Shown here one piece after another: positions 51,934 to 60,008 of a stretch of DNA of 64,000 nucleotides. The notes under the pieces are model-generated. The model did not search any database. It was not told where the DNA came from and saw only the letters and a list, made by a program, of their open reading frames with translations. How positions within the stretch are numbered: position 1 is the stretch's first letter; each line of letters opens with the position of its first letter. This DNA comes from Stagnimonas sp. (lineage in GTDB: Bacteria > Pseudomonadota > Gammaproteobacteria > Nevskiales > Nevskiaceae). The stretch is taken from positions 1 through 64,000 of the forward strand of contig JAUYNO010000002.1 of assembly GCA_030696045.1 (NCBI GenBank). Reading direction: 5' to 3'. The position numbers and the translations under genes were made by a program.

Positions 51934-52956
51934 ATGAGTGAACGCCTGGTCTCCGCCACCGGAGCCACCGAAGAAGACCGCGTTGATCGCGCCATCCGGC
52001 CGCAGCGGCTCGCCGACTATGTCGGCCAGCCGGCGGTGCGCGAGCAGCTGGGCTTGGCGATCGAGGCGGCGCGGCGGCGCGCCGAGGCGCTGGATCATGT
52101 GCTGATCTTCGGCCCGCCGGGCCTGGGCAAGACCACCCTGGCCCACATCCTGGCCGCCGAGATGGGGGTGAACCTGCGCGTCACCTCCGGCCCGGTGCTG
52201 GAAAAGGCCGGCGATCTGGCCGCCCTGCTGACCAATCTGGAACCGCGCGACCTGCTGTTCGTCGACGAGATCCACCGCCTGTCGCCGGTGGTGGAGGAGG
52301 TGCTGTATCCGGCGATGGAGGACTACCAACTCGACATCATGATCGGCGAGGGGCCTTCGGCGCGCTCGATCCGGCTCGACCTGCCACCCTTCACCTTGGT
52401 CGGCGCCACCACCCGCGCCGGCGCCCTGACCAGCCCGCTGCGCGACCGTTTCGGCATTGTCCAGCGCCTGCTGTTCTACGGGGTCGATGACCTCACCCAC
52501 ATCGTCTCGCGCTCGGCCGCCATCATCGGCGCGCCGGTGCAGGGCGAGGGTGCACGCGAGATCGCCCGCCGCTCGCGCGGCACCCCACGCATCGCCAACC
52601 GCCTGCTGCGACGGGTGCGCGACTACGCCGAGGTGCGCGGCACCGGCGTCATCACCGAGGCGATGGCGGCGGCGGCGCTGAAGTTGCTCGATGTCGATGG
52701 CGAGGGTTTCGACCCGCTCGACCGGCGCCTGCTGGAGGTGCTGATCCAGCGCTTCGACGGCGGGCCGGCCGGGGTCGAGAGCCTGGCCGCCGCGATCGGC
52801 GAGGCGCGCGACACCATCGAGGACGTGATCGAGCCCTTCCTGATCCAGCAGGGCTACCTGGAGCGCACCCCGCGCGGCCGGGTAGCCGCCGCCAAGGCCT
52901 ACCGCCATCTGGGCCTGACGCCACCCACCGCGCCCGGCCTGTTCAGTGGCGCCTGA
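51934..52956 (+). CDS. ruvB: Holliday junction helicase motor RuvB
   Basis: The 340-residue AAA+ ATPase drives branch migration with RuvA. Walker [13 protein letters not shown], Walker [12 protein letters not shown], sensor 1 [18 protein letters not shown] and the arginine finger in the small domain are present, plus the C-terminal winged helix ([18 protein letters not shown]). It is separated from ruvA by four MCE-transporter genes, an uncommon layout. Confidence 0.97.
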   Translation: MSERLVSATGATEEDRVDRAIRPQRLADYVGQPAVREQLGLAIEAARRRAEALDHVLIFGPPGLGKTTLAHILAAEMGVNLRVTSGPVLEKAGDLAALLTNLEPRDLLFVDEIHRLSPVVEEVLYPAMEDYQLDIMIGEGPSARSIRLDLPPFTLVGATTRAGALTSPLRDRFGIVQRLLFYGVDDLTHIVSRSAAIIGAPVQGEGAREIARRSRGTPRIANRLLRRVRDYAEVRGTGVITEAMAAAALKLLDVDGEGFDPLDRRLLEVLIQRFDGGPAGVESLAAAIGEARDTIEDVIEPFLIQQGYLERTPRGRVAAAKAYRHLGLTPPTAPGLFSGA

Positions 52957-52979
52957 ACCGCCAGGCTGAGGCCGGCCGC

Positions 52980-52985
52980 TACAAT
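52980..52985 (+). promoter_or_regulatory. -10 element likely serving ybgC-tol
   Basis: TACAAT followed by GCGCCGC, 26 bp before the ybgC ATG. No convincing -35 can be found at 16-18 bp. It is close in form to the -10 region at 43868. Confidence 0.35.
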
Positions 52986-53011
52986 GCGCCGCTCGCAAGC
53001 CCTGCACAGCT

Positions 53012-53413
53012 ATGACCGAACTCTTCACCTGGCCGGTACGGGTCTATTACGAGGACAGCGATGCCAGCGGCGTCGCCTACCACGCCAATTACCTGCGCTG
53101 GTTCGAGCGCGCGCGCAGCGAGTGGCTGCGCTCGCGCGGCCGCTCGCACACGGTGCTGGCGGATCAGCACGGCGCCGCATTCACGCTGGCGCGGGTGGAG
53201 ATCGACTACCTGCGTCCGGCGCGGCTGGACGATCTGCTGGAGGCGACGGTGCGGGTGGCGGAGCGGGGGCGGGCCAGCCTGGTGTTCGAGCAGAGCCTGC
53301 GGCGGCCGGAGGAGCCCGGCGCGGTCCTTGCGAAAGCGCGGGTGCGGGCCGCCTGTGTCGATTTGCGCAATTTCAAACCCCGGCCATGGCCCGTTGGCTG
53401 GCTGGATGACTGA
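53012..53413 (+). CDS. ybgC: Tol-Pal system acyl-CoA thioesterase YbgC
   Basis: The 133-residue hot-dog thioesterase has the active-site motif YYEDSDASGVAYHANYLRWFE with the catalytic Asp, and VEIDYLRPARLDDLLEA. It hydrolyses short acyl-CoA or acyl-ACP and is routinely encoded ahead of tolQ; its exact role in the Tol-Pal system remains unclear. It is the first gene of the tol block. Confidence 0.93.
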   Translation: MTELFTWPVRVYYEDSDASGVAYHANYLRWFERARSEWLRSRGRSHTVLADQHGAAFTLARVEIDYLRPARLDDLLEATVRVAERGRASLVFEQSLRRPEEPGAVLAKARVRAACVDLRNFKPRPWPVGWLDD

Positions 53414-53476
53414 CAATAGGCGGGAGCGGGCGCGACGCCGCGCTCCGATAGCCTTGGCAACCTAGCGAACAGACCT

Positions 53477-54172
53477 ATGAACGGCGGACTTTCCTTTACC
53501 CATCTCGTGTTCCAGGCCAGCTTCCTGGCCCAGGTGATCCTGGCCCTGCTGCTGCTCGCCTCGATCCTGTCCTGGGCGGTGATCTTCAGCAAGCGCAGCC
53601 TGCTGGCCCGCGCCAAGCGCCAGGCGGTGGATTTCGAAGCGCGCTTCTGGTCGGGCGGCACGCTCGGCGATCTCTACGCCAGCATGGGCCGCAACCACGA
53701 GCCGGAAGAGGGCGTGGCGGCGATCTTCAAGGCCGGCTACGAGGAATTCACCCGGCAGCAGGGGGTGGGCTCGCGCAGCGAACCGGAAGACGCCCTGGCC
53801 GCCGTGCAGCGGCAGATGCGGGTCGCCCAGGTGCGCGAGGTGGAACGTCTGGAAGGCGGCCTGTCGATGCTCGCCACCATCGCCTCGTCCAGCCCCTACG
53901 TCGGCCTGTTCGGCACGGTGTGGGGCATCATGAGCGCCTTCATCGCCATCGGTAACGTCAAGCAGGCCTCGCTGGCGATGGTCGCGCCCGGCATCGCCGA
54001 GGCCCTGATCGCCACCGCCATGGGCCTGTTCGCGGCCATTCCGGCGATGATCGCCTTCAACTTCTTCACCCGCGGCGTCGAGCGGCTGGAAACCCGCTAC
54101 CACACCTTCGCCGAGGAAATGATCGGCATCGTCGACCGCGGCCTGCGCGGCCACGGTCAGGCCAAGGGCTGA
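53477..54172 (+). CDS. tolQ: Tol-Pal proton channel subunit TolQ
   Basis: The 231-residue inner-membrane protein has three membrane segments: near the N-terminus (LAQVILALLLLASILSWAV), and the long pair around GLFGTVWGIMSAFIAIG and LIATAMGLFAAIPAMIAFNFF. It forms the TolQR proton channel that energises TolA for outer-membrane constriction at division. It is followed 4 bp later by tolR. Confidence 0.96.
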   Translation: MNGGLSFTHLVFQASFLAQVILALLLLASILSWAVIFSKRSLLARAKRQAVDFEARFWSGGTLGDLYASMGRNHEPEEGVAAIFKAGYEEFTRQQGVGSRSEPEDALAAVQRQMRVAQVREVERLEGGLSMLATIASSSPYVGLFGTVWGIMSAFIAIGNVKQASLAMVAPGIAEALIATAMGLFAAIPAMIAFNFFTRGVERLETRYHTFAEEMIGIVDRGLRGHGQAKG

Positions 54173-54176
54173 ACCC

Positions 54177-54632
<456 letters not shown>

Positions 54633-54660
54633 CCCGCCGTCGCCGACCCGATCCCACTCC

Positions 54661-55524
54661 ATGCTTTTCAAGCCTACCCAACTGCTGGCGGCGCTGCTGA
54701 TGCATGTGCTGCTGCTCGGCCTGCTGCTGGGCGGTGTGCAATGCAGTGCCAAGCCCAAGCCGCCGGAGGTCATCGAGGCCAGCCTGCTGAATCCGGAGCA
54801 AATCGGTCAGCCGCCGCCCAAGCCCGAGCCTGCCAAGCCGGAGCCGCCCAAACCGGAGCCGCCGAAGCCCGAGCCGCCGAAGCCGGAGCCCCCCAAGCCC
54901 GAGCCGCCGAAGGAAGATCCGCGAAAGGCGGAGGAGGCGGCGCGCCAGAAGGTCGAGCAGGCGAGGCTGGAGAACGAGCGCCTGCTGGCGCAGAAGGCCG
55001 AGGCCGAGGCGCTGCGGGTCAAGGCCGAAGCCGAGGCCCTGGCTAAGCGCGAGGCCGAGGAACTGGTGCGCAAGACCCAGGAAGAGGAAAAGCAGCGCAA
55101 GTTGGCCGAGGAGGAGCGCAAGCGCAAGGAAGAAGAAGCGAAGCGTTTGGCCGAGGAGAAGGCGCGGCAGGACGCCCTGCAGAAGCAGCTCCAGGCCGAG
55201 GAAGACGCACGTGTCGCCAAGATCATCGGCGCCGTGCAGCAGACCTGGCAGCAGCAGCTGAGCGCCGCGATCGCCCGCAACTGGCGACGCCCGCCCGGCT
55301 TGCCCAATGGCCTGAGATGCAAGGTCGAGATTGAACTACTGCCCAACGGGATGGTCAGGAATGTCCGGGTGCTGCGCAGCTCCGGCGTGCCGGCATTTGA
55401 TGATTCCGTGGTGACCGCCGTTTTGAAGTCCAGCCCTCTGCCGCTGCCCTCGGATCCGCGCGCCTTCGTCGCCGAATTGGCGCCGACCTTTGATCCCGCG
55501 CTGCTCGAGAGCTTGGGCCGCTAG
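54661..55524 (+). CDS. tolA: Tol-Pal energy transducer TolA
   Basis: The 287-residue protein has an N-terminal membrane anchor (about 5-27), a periplasmic proline stretch with PPKPEP/PPKPEP repeats (about 50-85), a long charged alpha-helical region rich in Lys/Glu/Ala (about 88-190), and a C-terminal TolA domain (about 195-287, WQQQLSAAIARNWRRPPG, VLRSSGVPAFDDSVVTAV) that contacts TolB and Pal. The ATG at 54661 is chosen; the frame overlaps the end of tolR upstream but without family similarity. The short PEP repeats are prone to length variation. Confidence 0.93.
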   Translation: MLFKPTQLLAALLMHVLLLGLLLGGVQCSAKPKPPEVIEASLLNPEQIGQPPPKPEPAKPEPPKPEPPKPEPPKPEPPKPEPPKEDPRKAEEAARQKVEQARLENERLLAQKAEAEALRVKAEAEALAKREAEELVRKTQEEEKQRKLAEEERKRKEEEAKRLAEEKARQDALQKQLQAEEDARVAKIIGAVQQTWQQQLSAAIARNWRRPPGLPNGLRCKVEIELLPNGMVRNVRVLRSSGVPAFDDSVVTAVLKSSPLPLPSDPRAFVAELAPTFDPALLESLGR

Positions 55525-55546
55525 TCTTAGACCACCCGAAGCACCC

Positions 55547-56830
55547 ATGAAAAAACTGCTATCGCTGATCGCCCTGTTCTGCCTTGCCGTCTCGCCGGTC
55601 CATGCCGCGCTGGAGTTCACGGTCAGCGGCGGAGATGTGGGTGCCAAGCCCATCGCCGTGGTGCCGTTCGCGACCCCAGCCGACATCAACTTCGACGTTG
55701 CCGGCATCGTCGAGGCCGATCTGGTGCGCTCGGGTCTGTTCGATGCCCTGCCGCGCACCGACATGCTGGAAAAGCCGACTGCGGTCAACCAGATCGACTA
55801 CCGCAACTGGCGGACCCTGAACCGGGAGAACTTGGTACTGGGCTCGCTGTCGCGCAGCCCGCAGGGCGGGGTGGCGGTGCGCTTCTTCCTGATGGACGTC
55901 TATCGCGGTCAGCAGATGATCGGTTTCGACATGCCGGCGGTGGGCCCCGAGCAGTTGCGCGTGGTCTCGCACCAGATCGCCGACCTGATCTACGAGAAGC
56001 TGACCGGCCAGAAGGGCTATTTCAACACCCAGATTTCCTATGTCACCGCGGCTGGCTACGGCCTGGCGCGTCGCTTCCAGCTGATCGTCGCTGATGCCGA
56101 CGGCTACAACCCGCGCACCATCGCCTCCTCCAAGGAGCCGCTGATGTCACCGGCTTGGTCGCCGGACGGCAAGAAGCTGGCTTACGTCGGCTATGAGCGG
56201 GGCCGCTCGGCCATCTATGTGCATACGCTGGCCAGCGGCGAACTGCGCAAGTTCGTCGCCGAAAAGGGCATCAATGGCGCGCCGGTATGGTCGCCGGATG
56301 GCAGCAAGATGGTGGTCACGCTGTCGTTCGAGACCAATCCCGATCTCTACATCATCGATATCGCCAGCGGCCAGCGTCGGCGGCTGACCGATCATTACGC
56401 CATCGACACCGAAGCAGCCTTCTCGCCGGATGGCGGTTCGCTGGCGTTCACCTCTGATCGCGGCGGCTCGGCGCAGGTTTATGTCATGCCGGCGGCCGGC
56501 GGCGAGCCCAAGCGGGTCACTTTCCAGGGCAAGCAGAACCTGCGGCCGCGCTATTCGCCCGATGGCAAGAGTCTTGCGGTGGTGAATAACGAGGGCGGAC
56601 GGTATTCTATTGGGCTCGTCGATCTGCAGACCGGCAGTCTCCGGGTGCTTACCGACGGTCCTCTGGACGAAAGCCCCAGCTTCGCGCCCAACGGCGGTGT
56701 GATCATTTACGCCACCACCGGCAGCGGCAGCGCCGAGTTGGGGACGGTCACGGTGGACGGTCGGGTGCACCAGCGGCTGCGGCAGCCCGGCGAGGTCCGC
56801 GAACCGGCTTGGGGGCCTTACGGCCGTTAA
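55547..56830 (+). CDS. tolB: Tol-Pal periplasmic beta-propeller TolB
   Basis: The 427-residue periplasmic protein has a signal peptide (ending VHAALEF), an N-terminal TolB domain (DVAGIVEADLVRSGLFDAL) and a C-terminal six-bladed propeller with PAWSPDGKKLAYVGYERG, PVWSPDGSKMVVTLS, AAFSPDGGSLAFTSDRGG and PRYSPDGKSLAVVNN repeats. It cycles between TolA and Pal. The start at 55547 is the family start; the larger upstream frame belongs to the end of tolA. Confidence 0.96.
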   Translation: MKKLLSLIALFCLAVSPVHAALEFTVSGGDVGAKPIAVVPFATPADINFDVAGIVEADLVRSGLFDALPRTDMLEKPTAVNQIDYRNWRTLNRENLVLGSLSRSPQGGVAVRFFLMDVYRGQQMIGFDMPAVGPEQLRVVSHQIADLIYEKLTGQKGYFNTQISYVTAAGYGLARRFQLIVADADGYNPRTIASSKEPLMSPAWSPDGKKLAYVGYERGRSAIYVHTLASGELRKFVAEKGINGAPVWSPDGSKMVVTLSFETNPDLYIIDIASGQRRRLTDHYAIDTEAAFSPDGGSLAFTSDRGGSAQVYVMPAAGGEPKRVTFQGKQNLRPRYSPDGKSLAVVNNEGGRYSIGLVDLQTGSLRVLTDGPLDESPSFAPNGGVIIYATTGSGSAELGTVTVDGRVHQRLRQPGEVREPAWGPYGR

Positions 56831-56862
56831 GCTGCCGTTCCAGGGGCGCCAGCTATTTTTCT

Positions 56863-56884
56863 GGGCACATCTTGTGCCCGCTTT
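56863..56884 (+). terminator. Hairpin between tolB and pal
   Basis: GGGCACA-tct-TGTGCCC (56863-56879) is followed by GCTTTTACC. The short T tract makes it a weak intrinsic terminator or a processing/stability hairpin. It would let pal be set apart from tolQRAB in mRNA level. Confidence 0.5.
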
Positions 56885-56913
56885 TACCAACAGTTGTCTT
56901 TAGGAGTCCTCCA

Positions 56914-57438
56914 ATGAAGAAGAATCTCGCTCTGATCGCCGCGCTCGCCGGCCTCGCCCTGGCCGGCTGCGCCAGCAAGGGTTCCAAGAACGCCGGTGAC
57001 GCCCCGGTCGCCGTCGGTTCCGACAGCGGCATCAGCACCACCGGCACCGGTACCAGCGGCATCGACAGCGGTTCCGCCATCGGTAGCGGTGCGGCCGCCA
57101 CGGCCTACAGCCTGGCCAACAAGACGGTGTATTTCGCCTACGACGGCACCGACATCGACAGCGCCGGCCAGACCGTGGTCGACAATTTCGGCAAGTACCT
57201 GACCACCTCGCCGTCCGCCAAGCTGCGGCTGGAAGGCCACGCCGACGAGCGCGGCTCGGCCGAGTACAACATCGCCCTCGGCGAGCGTCGTGCCCAGTCG
57301 GTCGCCCGCGCCCTGAAGACCGCCGGCGCCAGCGATGCCCAGCTGTCGGTTATCAGCTATGGCGAAGAGCGTCCGGCCGCCGATGGTCACGACGAAGCCG
57401 CCTGGGCCAAGAACCGCCGCGTCGAACTGGCGCAGTAA
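56914..57438 (+). CDS. pal: Peptidoglycan-associated lipoprotein Pal
   Basis: The 174-residue outer-membrane lipoprotein has a lipobox ALAGC (Cys19), a Gly/Ser/Thr-rich linker, and a C-terminal OmpA-like peptidoglycan-binding domain with VYFAYDGTDID, LEGHADERGSAEYNIALGER and NRRVELAQ. The TAGGAGTCCTCC sequence gives a strong ribosome-binding site just before the ATG at 56914. Confidence 0.96.
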   Translation: MKKNLALIAALAGLALAGCASKGSKNAGDAPVAVGSDSGISTTGTGTSGIDSGSAIGSGAAATAYSLANKTVYFAYDGTDIDSAGQTVVDNFGKYLTTSPSAKLRLEGHADERGSAEYNIALGERRAQSVARALKTAGASDAQLSVISYGEERPAADGHDEAAWAKNRRVELAQ

Positions 57439-57447
57439 GCCCGGTCC

Positions 57448-58308
57448 ATGCACGTCGATCAGCCCCTGCGCCTGAGTCTGTTGCTGGCCGTCGCCCTCGC
57501 GGCGACGGCCTGCACACCGCTGATCCGCCCGAATGGGGAGGAGCCGCTGTCGCCCGAGGAGACCCGCCTGCGCGGTATCGAGGGCAAGCTGAGCGACCTC
57601 AACAAGCGGGTGCTCGGCGTCGAGAACAAGGACGAGACCCGCCTGCAGGATGACCTGCGGACGCTGCGTGGCGAGATCGAGCGCCTGCGCTTCGATGTCG
57701 ATGGCCAGGAGCGCCGGGCCAAGGAGCTGTATCAGGACCTGGACCGGCGCATCCAGAAGCTGGAGTACTTGCCGGCGGCGACGGTGCCCCCGTACGCACC
57801 GATGACGCCCAGCTTCGACAATGGCGTCAGCCAGCCGCCGCTGGTCGGTGTTCCGAGCGCGGCAGCCTCGGCGCCGGCGCTCAGCGTCGATCCCCGCCTC
57901 GGCGGCGCTACCGGCGCTGCCGCCGGCGGTGGGGCCGAGGAGGAAACGGCCTATCTGAAGGCGTTTGACGCCCTCAAGGCCGGCCGTTACGACAGCGCCA
58001 TCGCCGGTTTCCGCGCCATGCTCGAGAAATGGCCGCAGGGCAATTTCTCGGACAATGGCTGGTACTGGATGGGCGAGTCCTACTACGTCAAGCAGCAGTA
58101 CAAGGCGGCGCTGGATTCCTTCAGCGCCATGGTCGAACGCTTCCCCGCCAGCCCCAAGGTGGCGGACGCCTTGTTCAAGGCGGGCCTGAGCCAGTGGGCG
58201 CTGAAGCAGGGCGAGGCAGCCAAGGCCTCCTGGCGCCGGGTGGTTAAGGACTATCCGGGCTCGAATGCCGCCGGGCTGGCCCGCCAGCGGCTCGACCAAG
58301 CCCGCTAA
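57448..58308 (+). CDS. cpoB: Cell division coordinator CpoB (YbgF)
   Basis: The 286-residue periplasmic protein has a signal peptide with a Cys (AATACTPL), an N-terminal coiled coil that trimerises (about 30-108, LSDLNKRVLGVENKDE), a flexible Pro/Ala linker and a C-terminal TPR domain (AFDALKAGRYDSAIAGF, YYVKQQYKAALDSF). It links Tol-Pal to peptidoglycan synthesis at division. It follows pal by 9 bp. The Cys at the signal-peptide end might make it a lipoprotein, but the lipobox is not canonical. Confidence 0.92.
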   Translation: MHVDQPLRLSLLLAVALAATACTPLIRPNGEEPLSPEETRLRGIEGKLSDLNKRVLGVENKDETRLQDDLRTLRGEIERLRFDVDGQERRAKELYQDLDRRIQKLEYLPAATVPPYAPMTPSFDNGVSQPPLVGVPSAAASAPALSVDPRLGGATGAAAGGGAEEETAYLKAFDALKAGRYDSAIAGFRAMLEKWPQGNFSDNGWYWMGESYYVKQQYKAALDSFSAMVERFPASPKVADALFKAGLSQWALKQGEAAKASWRRVVKDYPGSNAAGLARQRLDQAR

Positions 58309-58323
58309 AGTTCGGCAACTGAC

Positions 58324-59013
58324 GTGGCGGCCGACGATCTCCCGCTCGCGCCGCCCGACCAGGCGGCGCCGACCGTGCGCCTGAAGATCACCGAAGTTTT
58401 CCTGTCGCTGCAGGGCGAATCGTCCTACGTGGGCTGGCCGACCGTGTTCGTCCGGCTCACCGGCTGCCCGCTGCGCTGTACTTACTGCGATACCGCCTAC
58501 GCCTTCCACGGCGGGCAATGGCGCACGGTTCCCGAATTGCTGGCGGAGGTCGCCGGTCATGGTGTCCGGCACGTCTGCGTGACCGGCGGTGAGCCGCTGG
58601 CGCAGAAGAACTGCCTGCCACTGCTGACGGCGCTCTGCGATGCCGGCTACTCGGTATCCCTGGAGACCAGTGGTGCGCTCGATATCGCCGGAGTCGATCC
58701 GCGGGTGGCGCGCATCGTCGATATCAAGACCCCCGATTCCGGCGAGGCCGCCCGCAACCGCTGGGACAACCTGGCGCTGCTGAGCCCGCGTGACGAGCTC
58801 AAGTTCGTGCTCTGCTCGCGCGCCGATTACGACTGGGCGGTGGAACGGCTGCGCGAACACCGGCTGCCGGAGCGCTGCGCAGTGCTGTTCTCGCCCAGTC
58901 ACAAGCAGGTGACGCCACGCCGGTTGGCCGACTGGATCGTCGCCGACCGCCTGCCGGTGCGGTTCCAGACCCAGCTGCACAAGCAGCTCTGGGGCGAGGA
59001 GCCGGGCCGGTGA
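58324..59013 (+). CDS. queE: 7-carboxy-7-deazaguanine synthase
   Basis: The 229-residue radical-SAM enzyme makes 7-carboxy-7-deazaguanine for queuosine in tRNA. The Cys triad C48-x3-C52-x2-C55 ([13 protein letters not shown]) binds the 4Fe-4S cluster; [18 protein letters not shown] and [11 protein letters not shown] are family signatures. It uses a GTG start at 58324. It overlaps queC by 4 bp (GTGA), so it is coupled to the next step of the pathway. Confidence 0.94.
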   Translation: MAADDLPLAPPDQAAPTVRLKITEVFLSLQGESSYVGWPTVFVRLTGCPLRCTYCDTAYAFHGGQWRTVPELLAEVAGHGVRHVCVTGGEPLAQKNCLPLLTALCDAGYSVSLETSGALDIAGVDPRVARIVDIKTPDSGEAARNRWDNLALLSPRDELKFVLCSRADYDWAVERLREHRLPERCAVLFSPSHKQVTPRRLADWIVADRLPVRFQTQLHKQLWGEEPGR

Positions 59014-59690
59014 CCGCAACCCAACGGAAGGCGGTGGTGCTGCTGTCCGGCGGGCTGGATTCCGCCACCGTGCTGGCCATTGCCCGTGCCGAAGGCTACG
59101 ACTGCCACGCGCTGTCGGTGGCCTATGGCCAGCGTCACGTCGCCGAGTTGAAGGCGGCGGAGCGCGTCGCTGCCCGGTTGGGAGCGGCCGGGCATACCCA
59201 TATCCAGGTCAATCTCGACGCCATTGGCGGCTCGGCGCTGACCGACCGCCGCATCGCCGTGCCGGAGGCGCCCACCAGTGGCATTCCGGTCACCTATGTG
59301 CCGGCCCGCAACACCCTGTTCCTGTCACTGGCCCTCGGCCATGCCGAAGTGGTCGGCGCCCGCGACCTGTTCATCGGCGTCAACGCGGTCGACTATTCGG
59401 GCTACCCGGACTGCCGTCCGGAGTTCGTCGCGGCTTTCGAGGCGCTGGCCAATGTTGCCACCAAGGCCGGCGTCGAGGGTGTGCGCTTCCGCATCCACAC
59501 CCCGCTGATCGACTGGCACAAGGCCGAGATCATCCGGCGCGGCGCGGCGCTGGGCGTGGATTTCGGCGAGACCGTGTCCTGCTATCAGGCGGACAGCGAG
59601 GGCAGGGCCTGCGGCAAGTGCGATTCCTGCCGGATTCGTGCGGATGGCTTTGCGGCAGCGGGCCTGGCCGATCCGACGCGCTATCGCTGA
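59010..59690 (+). CDS. queC: 7-cyano-7-deazaguanine synthase
   Basis: The 226-residue ATP-dependent enzyme converts the QueE product to preQ0. The PP-loop [13 protein letters not shown] is near residue 14; [18 protein letters not shown] and [19 protein letters not shown] are diagnostic, and the C-terminal zinc Cys cluster is C-x-x-C-x-x-C-like in [18 protein letters not shown]. It starts with GTG. It ends the conserved Tol-Pal/queuosine run. Confidence 0.95.
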   Translation: MTATQRKAVVLLSGGLDSATVLAIARAEGYDCHALSVAYGQRHVAELKAAERVAARLGAAGHTHIQVNLDAIGGSALTDRRIAVPEAPTSGIPVTYVPARNTLFLSLALGHAEVVGARDLFIGVNAVDYSGYPDCRPEFVAAFEALANVATKAGVEGVRFRIHTPLIDWHKAEIIRRGAALGVDFGETVSCYQADSEGRACGKCDSCRIRADGFAAAGLADPTRYR

Positions 59691-60008
59691 GCAATCAAAT
59701 GGTCGGAGAAGGGCGCAGCCGTAGGCCGCCCAGCTTTTGGCACTTCTGCGACGGTCTTCGCTCAGAAATCGGGGGACGTCGAAACTGCCCGAGCTACAGC
59801 CAGGCTCAAAGCCGTCTTGCGGCTGCTTCAATTTTTACTTTTCGCGGTGTTTCAAACTGTGTTTCAAACTGTGTTTCAAACTTTCGTTGCCTGCACACCC
59901 TGCCGGGCGCGTCAGCGCGACAAGACAAGCTAAAGAAGACAGCAACCCAAAAAGTGCTCAACCCGCCAGGCGCGACCGAAACTGGTTAACGCGCTCGGCC
60001 GCCTCCAC
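59691..60008. other. 318-bp intergenic region, AT-richer than surroundings
   Basis: The space between queC and the convergent TonB-dependent receptor gene holds no gene I can support. The composition is visibly less GC-rich than the flanks, with short A and T tracts. It includes a 12-bp tandem repeat (59847-59882). A short Cys-rich frame read across that repeat is not protein-like. No tRNA fold or T-run hairpin was found by eye. It may be a remnant of foreign DNA. Confidence 0.5.
59847..59882. repeat. Three tandem copies of a 12-bp unit
   Basis: GTGTTTCAAACT is repeated exactly three times without spacers (59847-59858, 59859-59870, 59871-59882). Lack of spacers and the short unit rule out CRISPR. 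It could be a replication-slippage repeat or a set of iterated protein-binding sites. Confidence 0.85.

Noticed and set aside
59847..59882. CRISPR array
   Set aside because: The units are 12 bp with no spacers, and no cas gene is nearby.
59618..59989. A 123-codon Cys-rich frame over the end of queC and the intergenic repeat
   Set aside because: The NCVSNCVSN pattern is simply the 12-bp repeat read in frame; the frame overlaps queC and has no good ribosome-binding site.
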